This document shows, in pieces, positions 7,444 through 17,096 of a stretch of DNA of 41,219 bases (within the stretch, counting starts at the first letter, position 1; every line of letters begins with the position of its first letter). The translations under genes were made by a program, and so were the position numbers. Location: assembly GCA_937991645.1 (NCBI GenBank), contig CALKPL010000049.1:1-41219 (forward strand), in the 5' to 3' direction. This stretch comes from UMGS1783 sp900555065 (GTDB taxonomy: Bacteria; Bacillota; Clostridia; Oscillospirales; UMGS1783). The notes under the pieces are model-generated. The model was not told the origin of the DNA, did not search any database, and saw only the letters and a list, made by a program, of their open reading frames with translations.

Positions 7444-7971
7444 ATGTTATGCCAAAAATGCAACAAAAATGAAGCCAATACCTATTACAGCCAGGTTATC
7501 AACGGAAAAAAGACGGAAATGTATCTTTGTCCGCAGTGCGCCAAGGAGATGTCCATCGGCAATTTCTCCTTCGGCGGTTTCGGGTTCGGATTCCCGAGCC
7601 TTGTCCGCGCGGCGGCGACGGAACGGGCCTGTCCGCAGTGCGGCGCGACCATCGGCGATATTTCACAGATTGGTCGCATCGGATGCGCCAACTGCTATTC
7701 CTTCTTTGAAGATGAACTGCGCGACGCAATCCGCAGGGTACACGGCGACGTGACGCATAAGCCGGAAGCGGGATGGCTGCCCGAACCCATCCGGCCCATG
7801 GTAGAGGAAGGCAGGCGCGCCGCCAAACCGGCAAAACCGGCAAAAACCCTATCCCCGCTGGAGCAGAAACGTGAAGAACTGAAACAGGCGATCGCCGCGG
7901 AGGAGTTTGAAAAGGCGGCGGTGCTCCGGGACGAAATCAAGAAACTGGAGGCGAATCAGCATGGCGCATAA
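7444..7971 (+). CDS. mcsA: McsA, zinc-finger activator of the McsB arginine kinase
   Basis: 175 aa. Two N-terminal CxxC pairs (C3/C6 and C29/C32) and a second set (ACPQCG, GCANCY) form the zinc-binding arms of McsA. A C-terminal UVR motif covers about residues 139-170 (KREELKQAIAAEEFEKAAVLRDEIKKL), the part that contacts other stress proteins. It binds and activates McsB. AAGGAGG precedes the ATG. Its 3' end overlaps mcsB by 11 bases, which indicates translational coupling. Confidence 0.95.
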   Translation: MLCQKCNKNEANTYYSQVINGKKTEMYLCPQCAKEMSIGNFSFGGFGFGFPSLVRAAATERACPQCGATIGDISQIGRIGCANCYSFFEDELRDAIRRVHGDVTHKPEAGWLPEPIRPMVEEGRRAAKPAKPAKTLSPLEQKREELKQAIAAEEFEKAAVLRDEIKKLEANQHGA

Positions 7972-8971
7972 GCAGCAATCGGCCGCGCTCAGCAGCCGAA
8001 TCCGGTTTGCAAGAAACCTGACCGAATTCCCCTTTCCGACCCGCATGACGGAGAAGCAGCGCGTAAGCCTTCGTGAGAAGGTGCGCGCCGCCTTCTTCTC
8101 GGCCAACGCAAATATGGGTCGCGAATACGAATATATCGATGTGGACGGCCTGCCTGAAATCCAGGTACAGGCAATGGCGGAGGAACACCTGATCAGCCCG
8201 GAATTCGCAAGAGGCCCGAAAGGGCGCGGACTGATTGTAAATAAATCCAAAAATGTGTCAATTATGATCAATGAGGAAGATCACCTCCGCATACAGGTTC
8301 TGCAAAAGGGATTTGATCTGGATTCCGCTTATACGACGGCAAAACAGCTCGACCGCCTGCTCGGCGAGAAGCTGGGATACGCCTACAGCGAAGAGTGGGG
8401 CTATCTCACAAGCTGCCATACCAACGTCGGTACGGGCATGCGCGCTTCGGTCATGCTCCATCTGCCGGCCATCACGGCCCTGCGCGCCGTCGAAAAACTG
8501 GTGAGCGAAACCAATCGTCTGGGCGTAACCGTCCGCGGCGTATACGGCGAAGGCAGCCAGGCCGAGGGCGACCTGTACCAGCTTTCCAACCGGATTACCC
8601 TGGGCGTAAACGAGCGTGAAACGCTCGACCGCCTGAAGGAAGTGATCCAGAGCGTTATCTCCGAAGAGGAACGCCTGCTGAAGTACTGGTATGACGCGAA
8701 CCCCGTGGCGTTTGAAGACAAGATCCAACGCGCTTGGGCGACGCTGCAAAGCGCGCGGCTGATGAGCGGCGCGGAGTTTCTCAAGTTTTATTCGCTCTGC
8801 CGCACCGGCATAGTCTTAGGCCTGCTCAGCGGCAGTCTGGATACGCTTGACAACCTGTTCGCACAGACCCGGCCCGCATCCATTGCGGCGCGAGAGGGTA
8901 AAGCGCTGGAGCCTGTAGAACGCGATGCAATACGCGCCAATATGTGCAGGGAAGCCCTGTGCAAACGCTGA
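7961..8971 (+). CDS. mcsB: Protein-arginine kinase McsB
   Basis: 336 aa. It phosphorylates arginines on CtsR and on damaged proteins, marking them for ClpCP. The phosphagen-kinase fold begins with SSRIRFARNL (nucleotide-binding arginines) and contains SCHTNVGTGMRASVML near residue 150, holding the catalytic Cys (the usual form is CPTN, here CHTN). It continues with the GVYGEGSQA loop and an ISNRITLG-like segment, here LSNRITLG. It overlaps the end of mcsA and is followed 51 bases later by clpC. Confidence 0.96.
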   Translation: MAHKQQSAALSSRIRFARNLTEFPFPTRMTEKQRVSLREKVRAAFFSANANMGREYEYIDVDGLPEIQVQAMAEEHLISPEFARGPKGRGLIVNKSKNVSIMINEEDHLRIQVLQKGFDLDSAYTTAKQLDRLLGEKLGYAYSEEWGYLTSCHTNVGTGMRASVMLHLPAITALRAVEKLVSETNRLGVTVRGVYGEGSQAEGDLYQLSNRITLGVNERETLDRLKEVIQSVISEEERLLKYWYDANPVAFEDKIQRAWATLQSARLMSGAEFLKFYSLCRTGIVLGLLSGSLDTLDNLFAQTRPASIAAREGKALEPVERDAIRANMCREALCKR

Positions 8972-9022
8972 TTTTTACAAATGCTGCAATATGACAATCC
9001 AAAAAGAATCGAGGGATGAACT

Positions 9023-11506
9023 ATGACTTTTGACAGATTCACACAGCGGGCCGGCAAGGCCCTGAACCTGGCGTTGCAGTCGGCGGCCGAGCTGGGCCAC
9101 AGCTATATCGGCACCGAGCACCTGCTGCTGGGCCTGCTGCGCGAACAGGACGGCGTAGCCGCCCAGGTTCTGCGCGGCAAGGATATCACCGTGGAAAAGG
9201 CGGTCCGCGCCGTTGCGGACAACATCGGCGTCGGCTCCCCGTCCGCAGTCACGCCGCAGGATATGACCCCGCGCGTAAAAAAGATTCTGGAGACCTCCTA
9301 TTATGAGGCGCGCAATTTGCAGAACAACTACGTCGGCACCGAGCACATCCTGCTCGCGCTGCTGCGCGAACAGGGCTGCAAGGCGGATGAGATTCTGGAA
9401 GAACTCGGCGTGAGCGTCTCTTCGCTGTACGACGAGCTCGTCATGGAGCTGTCTGAAGGCGCGGGCGGCGCGGGACAGCCGGATTACGGCGCGTCCGGCG
9501 GCGGTAGACCTGCGCGCAGCGGTAGCAAGGACGGCGCGCTCGGCCAGTACGGGCGCGACCTGACGGAGCTTGCGCGCGCCGGCGAGATCGATCCTGTCAT
9601 CGGCAGGGATAAGGAAATCAGCCGCATTATCCAGATCCTGTCCCGGCGCACAAAGAACAACCCCTGCCTTATCGGCGAACCGGGCGTGGGCAAAACGGCC
9701 GTCGCCGAAGGCTTGGCGATCCGGATTGTTGAGGGCAACGTCCCCGAAACGCTCAAGGACAAACGCGTCGTCGCGCTCGACCTTGGCAGCATGATCGCAG
9801 GCGCAAAATACCGGGGCGAATTCGAAGACCGGCTGAAAAACGTCATGGCGGAGATTACCAAGGCGAAAAACGTCATCCTGTTTATCGACGAGCTGCACAC
9901 CATCGTCGGCGCGGGCGCGGCGGAGGGCGCCGTGGACGCGGCCAATATCCTCAAGCCGCCCCTTTCCAGAGGCGAGATACAGGTCATCGGCGCAACGACG
10001 CTCGACGAGTACAGAAAGCATATTGAAAAAGACGCCGCGCTGGAGCGCCGGTTCCAGCCCGTCACTGTCGGCGAGCCGACCGAAGAGGAGAGCATTGAGA
10101 TCCTCAAAGGACTGCGCGACCGCTATGAAGCGCACCACAAGGTGAAAATCACCGACGGCGCGCTGGAAGCCGCAGTCAAGCTCTCGGCCCGCTATATCAC
10201 AGACCGGTTCCTGCCCGACAAGGCAATCGACCTGATGGACGAGGCCGCTTCCAAGGAACGGCTGAAAACCCTTACACCCCCGCCTGCGCTCAAGGAGATG
10301 GAGGATAAGCTCATGTCCCTTGCCGCAGAGAAGGAAGAGGCGATTCAGAACCAGGAATTTGAGCGCGCCGCCACCCTGCGCGACCAGGAGAAGGAACTCA
10401 AGCAGCAGGTGGAATCCGCGAAAAAAGACTGGCAGAGCAAGGACACATCCGCAAGCAAGATTGTGGACGAGACGAGCATTGCGAGCGTCATCTCCGAATG
10501 GACGGGGATCCCGCTCAACAAGCTTGCTGAGACCGAGAGCGAACGTCTGCTGCACATGGAAGACATTCTGCATGAGCGCGTCGTCGGTCAGGACGACGCG
10601 GTGACGGCCGTTGCCAAAGCCATCCGCCGCGGCAGGGTCGGGCTGAAAGACCCCAAGCGCCCGGTCGGCTCCTTCCTGTTCCTGGGCCCCACGGGCGTGG
10701 GTAAAACAGAACTGAGCAAGGCGCTTGCCGAAGCCATGTTCGGCTCGGAAAATGCGCTGATTCGCATCGATATGTCGGAGTATATGGAAAAGCATACCGT
10801 ATCCCGCCTCATCGGCTCGCCGCCAGGCTATGTCGGCTATGACGACGCAGGCCAGCTGACCGAAAAAGTACGCCGCAAACCGTACTCCATCGTCCTGTTT
10901 GACGAGGTGGAAAAGGCGCATCCCGATGTGTTCAATATCCTGCTGCAAATCCTCGACGACGGCATGCTGACCGATTCCCACGGAAAAAAGGTCGATTTCA
11001 AGAACACTGTTATTATCATGACTTCGAATATCGGCGCGCAGACCATCGCCGCCAAAGGCCAGACGCTGGGCTTCGGCGACAAGACGGACAACTTTGAAAA
11101 GACGCAGGACAGCATCAAGAGCAACATCATGAGCGAGCTCAGAAGGATGTTCCGTCCCGAACTGCTCAACCGGATCGACGATATCATCGTATTCAAGCAG
11201 CTGACAGAATCGGATATAGAGCAGATCACGAAGCTGATGCTCAAGGCGGTCACGCAGCGTATGCGCGATATGGAGATCGAAGTCAGTTTCACGGACGAGG
11301 CCGTAAAGCACCTTGCCAAGACCGGTTACGACGTGACCTACGGCGCGCGGCCGCTCAAACGCGCAATCCAGAGCCAGGTAGAGGATAAGCTCGCAGAGCA
11401 GTTCCTTGACGGCAGCTTAAAGGGCGCAAAGTCCCTCACCGTCGGCTTTGACGGCGAGAACCTCACTTTTACGCCGGACGTAAAGGCGGAGACGCAAAAG
11501 GACTAA
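9023..11506 (+). CDS. clpC: ATP-dependent Clp protease ATPase subunit ClpC
   Basis: 827 aa. Two N-terminal Clp repeats (residues about 1-145) form the adaptor-binding domain, followed by a Gly-rich linker. AAA-1 has Walker A GEPGVGKTA at 218-226 and Walker B VILFIDELH at 284-292. A UVR-bearing middle domain sits around 437-462. AAA-2 has Walker A GPTGVGKTE at 555-563. It unfolds substrates and feeds them to ClpP in the cytosol. GAGGGA precedes the ATG. Last gene of the ctsR operon, with a strong terminator right after it. Confidence 0.97.
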   Translation: MTFDRFTQRAGKALNLALQSAAELGHSYIGTEHLLLGLLREQDGVAAQVLRGKDITVEKAVRAVADNIGVGSPSAVTPQDMTPRVKKILETSYYEARNLQNNYVGTEHILLALLREQGCKADEILEELGVSVSSLYDELVMELSEGAGGAGQPDYGASGGGRPARSGSKDGALGQYGRDLTELARAGEIDPVIGRDKEISRIIQILSRRTKNNPCLIGEPGVGKTAVAEGLAIRIVEGNVPETLKDKRVVALDLGSMIAGAKYRGEFEDRLKNVMAEITKAKNVILFIDELHTIVGAGAAEGAVDAANILKPPLSRGEIQVIGATTLDEYRKHIEKDAALERRFQPVTVGEPTEEESIEILKGLRDRYEAHHKVKITDGALEAAVKLSARYITDRFLPDKAIDLMDEAASKERLKTLTPPPALKEMEDKLMSLAAEKEEAIQNQEFERAATLRDQEKELKQQVESAKKDWQSKDTSASKIVDETSIASVISEWTGIPLNKLAETESERLLHMEDILHERVVGQDDAVTAVAKAIRRGRVGLKDPKRPVGSFLFLGPTGVGKTELSKALAEAMFGSENALIRIDMSEYMEKHTVSRLIGSPPGYVGYDDAGQLTEKVRRKPYSIVLFDEVEKAHPDVFNILLQILDDGMLTDSHGKKVDFKNTVIIMTSNIGAQTIAAKGQTLGFGDKTDNFEKTQDSIKSNIMSELRRMFRPELLNRIDDIIVFKQLTESDIEQITKLMLKAVTQRMRDMEIEVSFTDEAVKHLAKTGYDVTYGARPLKRAIQSQVEDKLAEQFLDGSLKGAKSLTVGFDGENLTFTPDVKAETQKD

Positions 11507-11517
11507 TCCCGAACAAA

Positions 11518-11552
11518 GAGCGGGCGGAGGGTATCCTCCGCCCGCTTTTGTT
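11518..11552 (+). terminator. Intrinsic terminator of the ctsR-clpC operon
   Basis: An 11-bp perfect stem GCGGGCGGAGG / CCTCCGCCCGC with loop GTAT, followed by TTTTGTTTATT, 14 bases past the clpC stop. Confidence 0.93.
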
Positions 11553-11727
11553 TATTGTGCGCGGCTATGTGTACGGCCGGGTCCGCGCGTAGGAACCCAT
11601 CCGGCTGGTCTGCCTGCGGCATTATCCCGGCGCCGCACAGCCGGCCGCTCTTTTGCGCCGCGGCCGCGGTCGGGAAGCTTTGTCCATGCCGTTGCGGCCG
11701 CCGCTTTTCAATAAATAGCAAAGGGCC

Positions 11728-12093
11728 GGGTCAGTCCGCGTCCTCTTTTTTCATGAGCGCCACCGGGCTGAGCTTCCGCATTTTCCATATGGTGAACGCA
11801 GAGCTGACGAGCAGCAGTACGACGACGAGCGCAAGCCCCGTCAATACGCTGTACAGCTTCGAGTCCTCCATCATGGGCCTGATGGAATTCGCGCTGTACA
11901 CTCCCCACAGCGCGCCGCCCGCGCCGCCGATGAGAAAGAGAAGGGCGTTGCCTGTCAGCAGCACAAACGCCGCGCGCTTCCACGGCATGCCGCAGGAGAA
12001 GTACACGCCCAGCGTCCGCTTCTGCCGCTCCAGCATCAGCGTGTTGTACCCGCCCACGCCCACGAACAGCAGCAGCACGGCCAGTATCGTGTG
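11728..12093 (-). repeat. 366-bp direct repeat, copy 1 (permease 3' end)
   Basis: Identical base for base to 14443-14808 (offset 2715). It covers the last ~120 codons plus stop of the permease gene and ends abruptly on both sides. It is GC-richer than the rest of this gene but matches the base use of the second permease gene, so it probably came from there. Confidence 0.95.
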
Positions 12094-14286
12094 GATATAG
12101 TATTCCATACTGCCATCCTGAAAGTATTGATCGCTTACTTTTGCCAGATCACTTACAGAATATACCGTTCCATAATCCTTGAGCTGCTGGTTGAGCAAAT
12201 CTATTCTGTCCGCGTCGTCCACAAAAAGAAGCGCGTCCGTATAGTTGAGCGTATCATATTGAATACGGTCGTTCCCCAGATACAGCGGCGGGCAAAATAC
12301 ATACTGGTCATTCTTTTCCGAGCCGGGATACAAGATACTGTCCAGCTTGGCTGGATAACTTTGCAGCGTGATCTGCCGCGTGTTTCCCTTTAAAATGCCT
12401 ACGATCTTAACCGTCGCTTCATAATTGGGACTGTGTTTTCCATCGTCAAAACGCCCTGTTTGTTCATTATAGGACGGTGCGGTATTGAAAAATCCATAAG
12501 TCAGATTCGACGGCAGCTCATCGCCGACAGACAAATCTTCCGCTTCAGCCATTGCCTGCGTTATCATGATGGGAATATAGTCAGACGATAAAATATCTAC
12601 GCCATCCGCCCATGTATCCAGCCATTCTCCGCGATACATTGGCATTTTAACATTTTTTATCAGACCGGGGCTGTATTCAAATAAAATTCCATAGACTAAT
12701 CGGTCGTTTTTTTCCATATCAAGCATTAACGACGGATTTATGTAGCCAACGTCCAGAACGCCTTCCGTTTCCGACAGTATTCCCGGCAGATCGTTCAGTT
12801 TTTTCCAGTCCTGGGTGAGGGGCTGCATATAGAAATAGTCCTGCGCGAACTGCTCGCTAGAAATTTCCTCCGGGGAAGTATACTCATAATAAATTTCATT
12901 TTTCACAAAATACAGGGTGGTTTCCCCTCCGAAATACCTGTTTATAAACCGCTCCTGCCCGCCGCGTTCATACATATATGTTACGGCATAGGAAAAAGAA
13001 AAGGCGACGAAAAATACCTGTAAAAACAAGATGAGTCCGGTAAAATACCGCGTATGGCATTTCAGCGCGAGATATATGCCCTTCAGCTTCAGCCGCAACG
13101 CAAGCTGACTCAATGCGAGGGGCGATGTATCCGCCTGTTCTTCTCTGCCGTTTAATGTTCTGTTCGCAATTACGGTCACGGTAATTACAGAAAGAGCAAG
13201 GAAGGCAAGCAGGATAATAAAAAATATCCGGACGTCCAGGACTGGAACGGTGTATTTAAGATATGTGTGCTGTATAATCAAATCCTTCAGCAACCAGCCT
13301 ATGACATAAGATACAACAGCATAAATCAAAATTTCAATATTTATCAGGGCGTATAATCTGGCCCTGGTCAGTCCAAGCATCGTAAAAAGGCTGTATTGTC
13401 TCCTGTTTTTCCGAATTACATACAGATAAAGCGAAAGTATATTTACAAGACTGAGCAGAACCAGTAAAACATACAGCATTAATTTGCTGTAAAAATCCAC
13501 ACTGTATACTTGCGTCGCGGCACTCTGCATTGTCTGTTCGCTATAGATAAAATCCCCCGTAGCATCCATCACGTGGTTCGATACGTATTCTGTGATTTGG
13601 CCCTGCTCGCTTTCCCGGATAGGCTCCGCAAAGCGCACGCGCACTACCGCTACGGTATAGTCGTGCGAAACAAAATCCGAATACGACATAAATACTGCGG
13701 CAACGTCTCGTTCCGAAAGGGAGTCCGGCTGCGCAACGCCCGCACCTGAAAATGAAGACGCGTTCATCCGACGATAACTGAACTGATCCGGCGTATATGT
13801 ATTTTGATTATAAACTCCGCACACCGTGTACTCCTGCGCATTGATCGAATATTTTTGACCGATCATACTTGATAATTCGCCGTCAAGGAATTGGTAGGGA
13901 ACGATGATATCGCCGCTTTCCTCCAGCCATTCGCCGGCTTCAAGCTGGATATACCGCGGTTTGTCAGAGTATATACCTATAATGTCAAACGCATCGTTTT
14001 CCTCAGATAATAAGGTTATTGTCTGCACTTCTTTTCCATAGCTGTTCAGGGCGTTTTGCAGCTCATAAAATGTTTCTTTGTTTTGAACGCCTGAAACCTG
14101 AAACTCCACGGAACGATCGGTACCGGTGAACGCCGTCAGCGTATTGGCCATAGCCGCGCTTTGCGCGTAGTAGACGGAAAGCGCTGTGGCCGAAACAATA
14201 AGCCCCAGCATTAAGATGATAAATACCGGGGTGTGACACACAATCATTTTCCTTATATTCGCAAATAACAGCCGACTCATTTTCAT
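11731..14286 (-). CDS. FtsX-like ABC permease, two-domain (module 1)
   Basis: 851 aa. One membrane helix near residues 17-40, a large outside domain, three helices around 258-380, a fifth near 415-440, a second outside domain (~450-730), and three C-terminal helices (~735-840): two FtsX/MacB-type permease halves in one chain. It shares VFFVAF-S-YAVTYMYERGG and GVGGYNTLMLERQKRTLGVYFSCGMPW with the next permease. Such proteins usually work with an ABC ATPase that drives conformational change across the membrane, often in peptide export or immunity; no ATPase gene is nearby. Its C-terminal 120 residues are identical to permease 2, while the rest is clearly AT-richer, so the gene is a mosaic. GAGGA precedes the ATG at 14286. 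Confidence 0.85.
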   Translation of the reverse strand: MKMSRLLFANIRKMIVCHTPVFIILMLGLIVSATALSVYYAQSAAMANTLTAFTGTDRSVEFQVSGVQNKETFYELQNALNSYGKEVQTITLLSEENDAFDIIGIYSDKPRYIQLEAGEWLEESGDIIVPYQFLDGELSSMIGQKYSINAQEYTVCGVYNQNTYTPDQFSYRRMNASSFSGAGVAQPDSLSERDVAAVFMSYSDFVSHDYTVAVVRVRFAEPIRESEQGQITEYVSNHVMDATGDFIYSEQTMQSAATQVYSVDFYSKLMLYVLLVLLSLVNILSLYLYVIRKNRRQYSLFTMLGLTRARLYALINIEILIYAVVSYVIGWLLKDLIIQHTYLKYTVPVLDVRIFFIILLAFLALSVITVTVIANRTLNGREEQADTSPLALSQLALRLKLKGIYLALKCHTRYFTGLILFLQVFFVAFSFSYAVTYMYERGGQERFINRYFGGETTLYFVKNEIYYEYTSPEEISSEQFAQDYFYMQPLTQDWKKLNDLPGILSETEGVLDVGYINPSLMLDMEKNDRLVYGILFEYSPGLIKNVKMPMYRGEWLDTWADGVDILSSDYIPIMITQAMAEAEDLSVGDELPSNLTYGFFNTAPSYNEQTGRFDDGKHSPNYEATVKIVGILKGNTRQITLQSYPAKLDSILYPGSEKNDQYVFCPPLYLGNDRIQYDTLNYTDALLFVDDADRIDLLNQQLKDYGTVYSVSDLAKVSDQYFQDGSMEYYIHTILAVLLLFVGVGGYNTLMLERQKRTLGVYFSCGMPWKRAAFVLLTGNALLFLIGGAGGALWGVYSANSIRPMMEDSKLYSVLTGLALVVVLLLVSSAFTIWKMRKLSPVALMKKEDAD

Positions 14287-14299
14287 AAGCGTATCCTCG

Positions 14300-14330
14300 G
14301 CCGGGGGCGCATTACATCTGCGCCCCCGGC
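14300..14330 (-). terminator. Strong hairpin between peptide remnant and permease 1
   Basis: A 12-bp perfect stem GCCGGGGGCGCA / TGCGCCCCCGGC with a 7-base loop, located 14 bases upstream of the permease start. It lacks a T-run on the minus strand, so it is more likely a partial terminator or an RNA-end stabiliser that lowers permease expression relative to the peptide. The position matches the hairpin before permease 2. Confidence 0.6.
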
Positions 14331-14338
14331 TATTTGTA

Positions 14339-14407
14339 CTAACTTACGGAACCGTTTGTTGTTCCCGATCCATGCGCGCCGCAGCCGGAACATCGGGCAA
14401 GCCACCA
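14339..14407 (-). pseudogene. 3' remnant of a small secreted-peptide gene
   Basis: Reading leftward, the frame encodes WWLARCSGCGAHGSGTTNG then SVS-stop, cut off upstream by an in-frame TGA (14408-14410). It ends like the peptide before permease 2 (W...CS-x-G ... G-x-V-x-S-stop). It lies 52 bases before permease 1, as that peptide lies 65 bases before permease 2, and both have a hairpin in between. The 5' part is missing, and the 366-bp repeat begins only 35 bases further on. I infer it was lost when the two modules recombined. Confidence 0.5.
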
Positions 14408-14442
14408 TCAGCTTCTGTTTAATTGTATTGTGTAGTCTAAAG

Positions 14443-14808
14443 GGGTCAGTCCGCGTCCTCTTTTTTCATGAGCGCCACCGGGCTGAGCTTCCGCATTTTC
14501 CATATGGTGAACGCAGAGCTGACGAGCAGCAGTACGACGACGAGCGCAAGCCCCGTCAATACGCTGTACAGCTTCGAGTCCTCCATCATGGGCCTGATGG
14601 AATTCGCGCTGTACACTCCCCACAGCGCGCCGCCCGCGCCGCCGATGAGAAAGAGAAGGGCGTTGCCTGTCAGCAGCACAAACGCCGCGCGCTTCCACGG
14701 CATGCCGCAGGAGAAGTACACGCCCAGCGTCCGCTTCTGCCGCTCCAGCATCAGCGTGTTGTACCCGCCCACGCCCACGAACAGCAGCAGCACGGCCAGT
14801 ATCGTGTG
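14443..14808 (-). repeat. 366-bp direct repeat, copy 2 (permease 3' end)
   Basis: Identical to 11728-12093. Here the segment matches the GC-rich style of the whole gene, which makes this the likely donor copy. Confidence 0.95.
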
Positions 14809-17076
14809 CACGGCGTATTCCGGCGTTGCGTCCGCGTACATTTCGTCCGTGGCCGCCGCCAACGCCTCAATGGACCAGACCTCGCCGTAGTCGGCGAGCA
14901 GCGCGTTGTACTCGTCGATGCGCTCGGGCGTATCGGTAAACAGCAGCGCGTCGGTCAGCTCCAGGCTGTCCTCCTGCAGGGGCTTGCCGTTCACATAGAG
15001 CTTCGGGCAGTAGATGTTTATGGTGTCCGGGTTGCTTGGGTTATAGTTTGTAAAGATGTTTTCCAGGCTCGGTCTGGAATACTGCAGCAGCGGCACCTTC
15101 GACCGGGCCGGGAGCACGCCCACCACCTTGAGCCGGACGTTATAGCGCTGGGCGTAATCCGGGTCGGAAAATGAATCGGTATACGGGTCGTAACAGCCGA
15201 CCGTGCATTTGAAATAATACTCCATACTGGTGTCGACGACGTCGCCGAGGCCGTAGCCGAAGGTTTCGCACCACTCCTGGCGGACGACGATGGGGATAAA
15301 CTCGTCGGTTCGGACATCCACCCCGTCCGCCCACTCTGTCAGCCACACGCCCTCCTTCATGTGCAGGGACACGTCCTCGCACAGCCCGCGGCTGTATTCG
15401 TATAAAAACATGCACGTCGTTGGAGAATCGGCGGAATACAAATGTTTGGTTTCTTTGATCTCAAACATCGGGTCGCCCCGTGCGGGAAGCATGTACGGCC
15501 AGTTCATCAGGCCGACCGACCGCACGCCCGGCAGCGATTCCAGCTTTGTTACAAGCTGGATCACTTCTCCGCGCGTCGGCGTCACCGGATCCATTGCGGA
15601 GGTAATAATATTATTATTTTCATATATGGATAAACGTTCGCTGTCCATCTCCTCCCGAATCTGCCAGCTTTTAATAAAATATAGCGCATTGTCACCGCCG
15701 CAGTGGCGGCGGATAAAGCGCTCGCTGCCGCCGCGCTCGTACATGTAGGTGAGCGCGTAGGTGGCGGAAAAGGCCACGAAAAACACCTGCATGAGCAGGA
15801 TCAGCTCGGTCAGAACGCCGCCGGAATAGCTCTTCAGGGTCAGGTAGACCCGCCGCAGCCTGAGCCGCAGGGCGAGTTTCCCCGCCGAAAACAGCGGCTC
15901 CTGCTCTGCACGCCCTGTCCTTTGCATCGCGCGCATATACAGCCCTAGCATGAGCAGGATGACGGCCGCAAACCCGCCAAAGAGCGGCAGGTATGTCCCC
16001 AGTCCCAGGATCGGCACCGTGTATCTGAGCGGCGTAGACCGGATCACGACATCCTTTAGCAGCCAGCCGGCCGTAAAGGCGAGCAGCGTATACAGCAGCA
16101 GCTCCAGCGCCGTGGCCGCGAATATGCGCCCGCTTGTCGCGCCCAGGTACCGGTACGTCTGCAGCCGCCGCCGGCTCCGCCGCAGAAAGAACACGTACAG
16201 CATGACCACGTTGCACACGCTCAGCGCCACGATCAGCACATAGAGCATGAACTTGCCGTAGTAGTCCGCGCTGAACACCTGCTTTGCAGATTCCTGCAGA
16301 GATAAGTTAGGCGTCAGCGAATCCCCCGCCTGCTCTGCGACGTACAGCGCCAGCTGGTCAGCAAAGGAGGCCTGCTGCTGCTTTGACAGGGGCGATACAA
16401 AGCGGACGCGCAGCACGCTCCCGCTCAGCCCCGCGTCCATAAAGTCCGCAAGGGTCACAAACACCGCGCGGTTCGGCCGGCCGCCTTCCTCCAGTCCGTC
16501 GGGCGTGTTGACCCCCGCGCCCACAAAGTCCGACTGGTCCAGCCGCGCGTAGCTGAACTGCGACGGCGTATACAGTTCCCCGTTGTACAGGCCGCTTATG
16601 CGGAAGGCGCGTTCGCCTCCGTTTGCCTGCAGGACAAATTCGTCGCCCACCGCGCTTGCCGCCGCCTTCTCCACCATCTGGTACGGGACCAGGATCCCGC
16701 CGCCCGACTCCGGCAGCCACTCCCCGGCTTCCGTATGTATGTACATGGGTTTGTCCGAGAGAATGCCGACTATGTCGTACTCCGCGTTTTCCTCGCTGAG
16801 CACGGTCACGCTCACCGGCGTTTCGTGCTCGCGTTCGCAGAACGCAACGATCGCTTCAACCGTCTGCGGATTCTGCATGATTCCAACGTTGAACTCCAGC
16901 GAACGGTCGGTCCCCGTATAGGCGGTCAGGGTGTTGAACATGGAGGCGCTCTGCGCGTAGTAGACGCACAGGGCCGCAGCCGAAACGGTCAGCCCCAGAA
17001 ACAGGACGAGCAGGGTCGTGAAATGGCGCGTGATCATGCGCCGCATATTCTGCCATACCAGCGTCAGTATCTTCAT
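14446..17076 (-). CDS. FtsX-like ABC permease, two-domain (module 2)
   Basis: 876 aa with the same plan as permease 1: a helix near 19-42, outside domain, three helices, a middle helix with VFFVAFSATYALTYMYERGG, a second outside domain, and three C-terminal helices. The likely role is the membrane half of an ABC-type exporter or immunity/sensor complex; no ATPase partner lies in the window. The start was chosen at 17076 (MKILTLVWQNMRRM) because AGGAGGGA sits just upstream (17081-17088); the frame stays open 43 codons further, across the peptide gene's hairpin. High GC throughout. The secreted-peptide gene upstream, on the same strand, suggests the permease handles or resists that peptide, which is inference from synteny repeated at 35 kb. 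Confidence 0.86.
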   Translation of the reverse strand: MKILTLVWQNMRRMITRHFTTLLVLFLGLTVSAAALCVYYAQSASMFNTLTAYTGTDRSLEFNVGIMQNPQTVEAIVAFCEREHETPVSVTVLSEENAEYDIVGILSDKPMYIHTEAGEWLPESGGGILVPYQMVEKAAASAVGDEFVLQANGGERAFRISGLYNGELYTPSQFSYARLDQSDFVGAGVNTPDGLEEGGRPNRAVFVTLADFMDAGLSGSVLRVRFVSPLSKQQQASFADQLALYVAEQAGDSLTPNLSLQESAKQVFSADYYGKFMLYVLIVALSVCNVVMLYVFFLRRSRRRLQTYRYLGATSGRIFAATALELLLYTLLAFTAGWLLKDVVIRSTPLRYTVPILGLGTYLPLFGGFAAVILLMLGLYMRAMQRTGRAEQEPLFSAGKLALRLRLRRVYLTLKSYSGGVLTELILLMQVFFVAFSATYALTYMYERGGSERFIRRHCGGDNALYFIKSWQIREEMDSERLSIYENNNIITSAMDPVTPTRGEVIQLVTKLESLPGVRSVGLMNWPYMLPARGDPMFEIKETKHLYSADSPTTCMFLYEYSRGLCEDVSLHMKEGVWLTEWADGVDVRTDEFIPIVVRQEWCETFGYGLGDVVDTSMEYYFKCTVGCYDPYTDSFSDPDYAQRYNVRLKVVGVLPARSKVPLLQYSRPSLENIFTNYNPSNPDTINIYCPKLYVNGKPLQEDSLELTDALLFTDTPERIDEYNALLADYGEVWSIEALAAATDEMYADATPEYAVHTILAVLLLFVGVGGYNTLMLERQKRTLGVYFSCGMPWKRAAFVLLTGNALLFLIGGAGGALWGVYSANSIRPMMEDSKLYSVLTGLALVVVLLLVSSAFTIWKMRKLSPVALMKKEDAD

Positions 17077-17096
17077 GCCGTCCCTCCTTGTAAGCC

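Noticed and set aside
8975..11311. 778-codon open frame antisense to clpC
   Set aside because: It is the shadow of a high-GC gene with strong codon bias; it has no RBS and no family pattern, while clpC is unmistakable on the other strand.
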